From assembly GCA_001797365.1 (NCBI GenBank), contig MGPH01000048.1:1-54141 (forward strand): a stretch of DNA of 54,141 bases. Direction: 5' to 3'. How positions within the stretch are numbered: position 1 is the stretch's first letter; every line of letters begins with the position of its first letter. This stretch comes from Deltaproteobacteria bacterium GWA2_45_12. Its GTDB lineage: Bacteria > UBA10199. A model generated the notes under the pieces. That model worked only from the letters and a program-made list of their open reading frames with translations, was not told the DNA's origin and did not search any database. Below, in pieces: positions 49,965-54,141 of this stretch. A program made the translations under genes and the position numbers.

Positions 49965-50182
49965 ACATGTGTCACAGTAATATAGATACGTTTCTATAGC
50001 AATAGATACTTTTTAGTGATTTGTATGTTTATGGGAAAAGAGACGATTGAGACTATTGCCAAAGAAAATCCAATTTCTATCCCTGCCCATTTTTTAATCA
50101 CCTGCTTTTTAATTAGGCATTTTTAAATTCAGCCCGTTTTTTTACTTCCATTCATTTCAATAAGTTAAATAATTTTCAGGCT

Positions 50183-50197
50183 TGGCATAATGTTTGC
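50183..50197 (+). promoter_or_regulatory. Sigma-54 (-24/-12) promoter of the amtB-glnK operon
   Basis: TGGCATAATGTTTGC matches the consensus TGGCAC-N5-TTGC with exact spacing between GG and GC. It lies 73 bp upstream of the amtB start. The surrounding 305 bp (49965-50269) contain no gene. Sigma-54 promoters activated by NtrC are standard for ammonium transporter operons. No obvious NtrC-binding palindrome (TGCACC/GGTGCA) was seen upstream. Confidence 0.7.
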
Positions 50198-50269
50198 TTA
50201 TGCAGAGGGCGCCCATGGTTATGGTTGATCGGGGCAATTAAAGTTTTTAAAAATTATTAAGGAGATGTC

Positions 50270-51646
50270 ATGAAAAAAAAAATGTTTTTGATTTTTGCAT
50301 TCCTGGTGCTGCTGGCACCCGGAGTTAGTTGGGGACAGGAAACAGGGGAATTAAAAATCGCCCTCGATACCATTTGGACAATGGTCGCGGCGTTTTTGGT
50401 TTTTTGGATGAATGCAGGGTTTGCCCTGGTTGAATCAGGGTTGTGCCGCAGTAAAAACGCCTGCAATATTTTGGCAAAAAACTTTATCGTTTTTGCCATT
50501 TCCTCCCTTGCCTTTTACTTTGTCGGTTGGGGACTCATGTTTGGGAATGGAAGCGGTTTTGTGGGAACAGAAGGCCTGTGGGTTATTGGCGGGGCTGATA
50601 ATTCCCCGGCAACAGGTGAGGCCTACCAAGGGGCCTATTCCTCCATTGCCTGGACGGGCATTCCCCTTTACGCCAAGTTTTTCTTTCAATTGGTTTTTGC
50701 CGGAACAGCAGCCACTATTGTTTCAGGGGCTGTTGCCGAAAGAATCAAGTTCCTTTCATTCATTGTTTTCTCCTTCATCCTTGTGGCGTTTATGTACCCT
50801 GTGACCGGTCACTGGATTTGGGGTGGTGGATTTCTTGCCCTAAAAGGTTTCTGGGATTTTGCAGGATCTACAGTGGTGCATTCGGTAGGTGGATGGTGCG
50901 CCCTTACAGGTATCCTGGTTTTGGGACCCCGTCTTGGAAAATTTGGCAAGGACGGAAAAGTGACCCCCATTCCCGGCCACAACATGGGCATGGCAACTTT
51001 GGGTGCCTTGATCCTTTGGTTGGGGTGGTTTGGTTTTAACCCTGGGAGCACCATGGGTGCCGCCGCGGTGGATATTGCCCACATTGCACTTACTACCAAC
51101 ATGGCTTGCATTTCTGCCATTATTACTGCCGCCGCAACAGCCTGGATTGTCTTGGGTAAACCTGATTTGTCCATGATCTTAAACGGCTGCTTGGCGGGCC
51201 TTGTGGCCATTACAGCCCCTTGCGCTTTTGTAAGTGTGGGAAGCTCGATCATCATTGGAGCCATTGCCGGGGTGCTTGTGGTTCTGGCAGTCATCGGTTT
51301 TGACAAAATTAAAATTGATGACCCTGTCGGAGCTCTTTCGGTGCACTTGGTCAACGGTATCTGGGGAACTTTGGCTGTTGGGCTTTTTGCTCAGGACAAG
51401 CTGGTTGCAACAGCGACCGGCAATGGTCTTTTCTTTGGCGGTGGGATGTCGCTTTTTATGACTCAGCTCATTGGTGTTTTGGCCGTGGCTGCTTTTACCA
51501 TTGTGGGATCGTTGATCGCCTGGCTCATCATCAAAGTGTTATTCGGGCTGCGTGTGTCCGAAGAGGAAGAACGCGAAGGCTTGGATATTGGGGAACACGG
51601 GAACATTGCTTATCCCGATTTCCAGTCTTCAACCGGACACATCTAA
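50270..51646 (+). CDS. amtB: Ammonium transporter AmtB, first copy
   Basis: 458 residues with a cleavable signal peptide (MKKKMFLIFAFLVLLAPGVSW) and about eleven membrane helices. AFLVFWMNAGFALVESGLCR, the signature DFAGSTVVHSVGG with the first channel His, and DPVGALSVHLVNGIWGTLAV with the second His are present. It conducts ammonium/ammonia into the cell and is gated by PII proteins. It has a good AAGGAG site and lies 73 bp after the sigma-54 promoter. The sequence differs clearly from the second copy (GALSVHLVNG against TFGVHAVGG), so this is not a recent duplicate. A PII gene follows. Confidence 0.96.
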   Translation: MKKKMFLIFAFLVLLAPGVSWGQETGELKIALDTIWTMVAAFLVFWMNAGFALVESGLCRSKNACNILAKNFIVFAISSLAFYFVGWGLMFGNGSGFVGTEGLWVIGGADNSPATGEAYQGAYSSIAWTGIPLYAKFFFQLVFAGTAATIVSGAVAERIKFLSFIVFSFILVAFMYPVTGHWIWGGGFLALKGFWDFAGSTVVHSVGGWCALTGILVLGPRLGKFGKDGKVTPIPGHNMGMATLGALILWLGWFGFNPGSTMGAAAVDIAHIALTTNMACISAIITAAATAWIVLGKPDLSMILNGCLAGLVAITAPCAFVSVGSSIIIGAIAGVLVVLAVIGFDKIKIDDPVGALSVHLVNGIWGTLAVGLFAQDKLVATATGNGLFFGGGMSLFMTQLIGVLAVAAFTIVGSLIAWLIIKVLFGLRVSEEEEREGLDIGEHGNIAYPDFQSSTGHI

Positions 51647-51652
51647 ACTTGA

Positions 51653-52069
<417 letters not shown>

Positions 52070-52196
52070 AATGGAATTTAATTTGATTTGATTTTGAAGA
52101 CTTGTTAAGGGCTCTCCCTGCCTTTAGAAAAATGGATCATCATCAATTAAAGATTCGTTTTTCTTCAAGGTGAATATTAAACAAGGGAGAGTCCTT

Positions 52197-53657
52197 ATGC
52201 TTTTAACTATGAATCGTGTTTTGAAGTTTGTGGGTGTTTGCTTTGTTTTTTGGATTTCATTTGGCAATTTTGTTCCATTGACTCTTGCCGCGGAAGAAAA
52301 AATGGAACCATCACTCGAACAGCGAGTGAATGATCTCGAAGCTTATATCAACAACACAGGTCGTGGTTCCGATGCCGTTGATTCAACTGTATCGTCCAAA
52401 GTGGGTGGAGCCGGTCCCGGCCATAACGGCTGGATGATGACCTCAACCGCTTTGGTTTTGTTCATGACCTTGCCCGGGTTGGCGCTTTTTTACGGGGGTC
52501 TGGTTCGTACTAAAAATGTTCTTTCAGTGATGGCCCAGTGTTTGGGGATTGCAGGGCTTGTCACCCTTATGTGGTGGGCCTTTGGTTATAGTTGGGTGTT
52601 TTCATCGGGTAGTCCTATCTTGGGTGATTTAAGTTTTGCCTTCCTTAAGGGGGTTAATTCTAATCCCAACACCAATTATTCCTATTGGGTCTCTCATAAT
52701 GTGTTTTCCATGTATCAAATGATGTTTGCCATTATTACGCCAGCCCTTATTATTGGCGCGATTGCCGAACGCATGAAATTCATGGCTGTCCTCGCTTTTG
52801 TGGCTTTGTGGATGGTTGTTGTCTACTTTCCCTTGGCCCACATGGTATGGGGAGTTGACGGGCTCATGAACGGTGTATGGAATGCGGGTGCAAAAATCAA
52901 GGCCATCGATTTTGCCGGTGGAACTGTGGTGCACATGTCTTCGGGTTGGTCGGCTTTGATTTTGTGCTTGATGCTGGGTAAGCGTATCGGGTTTGGAAAA
53001 GACCACATGTCTCCCCACAGCATGGTGCTTTGCATGGTTGGAACCGGAATGCTCTGGGTTGGTTGGTATGGGTTTAATGCTGGCAGTGCGGTTGCCGCCG
53101 ATGGTGTGGCTTCCAATGCCTTCATGACCACCACGTTGGCAACGGCTGTGGCTTGTTTTACCTGGGCCATGTCGGAATATATTGTTCGTGGCAAACCAAG
53201 CATCCTGGGTTTTTGCTCAGGAGCTGTTGCAGGGCTTGTGGTTGTGACCCCTGCCTGCGGGTTTGTTACGGCCAGTGGCGCTATTGTGATTGGCTTGCTT
53301 GCCGGTCTTATTCCCTTCTTTGCATGTTATAAATTAAAAGCTTGGCTTGGTTATGACGATGCCTTGGACACCTTTGGTGTTCATGCCGTGGGTGGAACCT
53401 TGGGGGCTTTGTTAACGGGTTTCTTGGCCACTGCCGATGCCAATGCGAATTTGTCCATGAACTTGGCCGACATTGTTGGGAAAACTTTGTGGGTGGAACA
53501 ACTAAAGGCCATGGGAATTACAATAGCCATGGCGGTTGTGGGCACTTTAATTATTGGCACCCTAGTCAAAGTATTGATTGGTCTGCGTCCTGCTGCCGAT
53601 GTTGAAAGACAGGGCTTGGATCTTAGTGAACATGGTGAATCGGGATATATTTATTAA
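52197..53657 (+). CDS. amtB: Ammonium transporter AmtB, second copy
   Basis: 486 residues from ATG 52197, with an AGGGAGA ribosome site; a GTG at 52170 in frame has none. A signal peptide ends near LTLAAEEK, followed by a 45-residue charged and Gly-rich segment (EQRVNDLEAYINN) before the first channel helix. The family signatures are IDFAGGTVVHMSSGWSALI and DDALDTFGVHAVGGTLGALL, with both channel His residues, and LADIVGKTL near the end. It is a second paralogue, of the more typical proteobacterial type, followed by its own PII gene. No separate sigma-54 promoter was identified before it. Confidence 0.96.
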   Translation: MLLTMNRVLKFVGVCFVFWISFGNFVPLTLAAEEKMEPSLEQRVNDLEAYINNTGRGSDAVDSTVSSKVGGAGPGHNGWMMTSTALVLFMTLPGLALFYGGLVRTKNVLSVMAQCLGIAGLVTLMWWAFGYSWVFSSGSPILGDLSFAFLKGVNSNPNTNYSYWVSHNVFSMYQMMFAIITPALIIGAIAERMKFMAVLAFVALWMVVVYFPLAHMVWGVDGLMNGVWNAGAKIKAIDFAGGTVVHMSSGWSALILCLMLGKRIGFGKDHMSPHSMVLCMVGTGMLWVGWYGFNAGSAVAADGVASNAFMTTTLATAVACFTWAMSEYIVRGKPSILGFCSGAVAGLVVVTPACGFVTASGAIVIGLLAGLIPFFACYKLKAWLGYDDALDTFGVHAVGGTLGALLTGFLATADANANLSMNLADIVGKTLWVEQLKAMGITIAMAVVGTLIIGTLVKVLIGLRPAADVERQGLDLSEHGESGYIY

Positions 53658-53676
53658 AGAACGTGCTGTCGCGCTA

Positions 53677-54084
<408 letters not shown>

Positions 54085-54105
54085 CGAAACATTTTTTGTT
54101 TGCCA

Positions 54106-54140
54106 TAGCCCTTCCAGACTTGCTAGGAGGGCTAGGCTTT
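54106..54140 (+). terminator. Terminator-like hairpin at window edge
   Basis: TAGCCCT-T-CC (54106-54115) pairs with GG-AGGGCTA (54126-54134), with one bulged T. The right flank is cut by the window, so only GGCTTTG is visible and a T run cannot be confirmed. Its place 22 bp after the second PII stop fits the operon end. Confidence 0.5.
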
Positions 54141-54141
54141 G

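Overview
The window reads as a moderate-GC, Gram-negative, deltaproteobacteria-like chromosome (Myxococcota/Bdellovibrionota or an uncultured relative; this is inference). Supporting signs are lipoprotein signal peptides, a lytic transglycosylase and an RND-type exporter, a multihaem cytochrome, long cysteine-rich surface proteins built from MopE-like and DUF4215-like repeats, an inverted-order fadN-type beta-oxidation protein, and an obgE-proB-proA-rsfS-rlmH-gpmI cluster. No rRNA, tRNA, CRISPR array or complete insertion sequence was seen.

Layout. 0-1.6 kb: 3' part of a secreted multihaem cytochrome c, closed by a strong terminator. 1.6-4.7 kb (minus): two adjacent kinase/XRE toxin-antitoxin-like modules, one a compact HipA-like kinase with an unusual XRE partner and the other a standard hipBA, each headed by its own perfect palindrome. 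4.8-8.6 kb: peptide-binding lipoprotein, MltD-like transglycosylase, CoA-type Nudix hydrolase. 8.6-15.1 kb: housekeeping run obgE, proB, proA, rsfS, rlmH, gpmI, comF, without the nadD often found between proA and rsfS. 15.2-18.4 kb (minus): RND/MMPL exporter and homocysteine methyltransferase. 18.5-22.3 kb: fatty-acid beta-oxidation pair (thiolase plus HCDH-ECH fusion) behind a promoter carrying a TetR-type palindrome. 22.4-24.6 kb: orphan AAA/DUF4143 ATPase, three small minus-strand ORFs and a MITE-like element. 24.6-25.7 kb: PuuD-like membrane domain and a separate lipoprotein cytochrome c. 25.8-36.1 kb: a repeat-rich lipoprotein and a 2,774-residue cysteine-rich surface protein. 36.1-40.9 kb: pterin/folate/one-carbon genes (folB, folE, queD-like, metF) with a HAD-Nudix fusion, an SPFH protein and bcp. 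40.9-41.3 kb: a probable broken acetyltransferase gene. 41.3-48.5 kb (minus): a 1,517-residue beta-rich protein of unknown function and an 886-residue subtilase. 48.6-50.0 kb: NYN-domain protein and a PIN/excisionase-like toxin-antitoxin pair. 50.2-54.1 kb: two tandem amtB-glnK pairs behind a sigma-54 promoter.

The most distinctive theme is the number of short palindromic elements. Many share GTA...TAC ends with different arms. They lie between genes, supply stop codons (nudix gene, gpmI), and sit in frame inside at least four coding regions (gpmI, the homocysteine methyltransferase, the HAD-Nudix fusion, the NYN gene). This resembles Rickettsia palindromic elements in behaviour, but I do not recognise the family. 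The other strong leads are the paired kinase/XRE modules, the giant surface protein with its five-copy CGxCGG module, and the 1,517-aa protein/subtilase pair. All functional calls rest on reading motifs by eye; no database search was possible.
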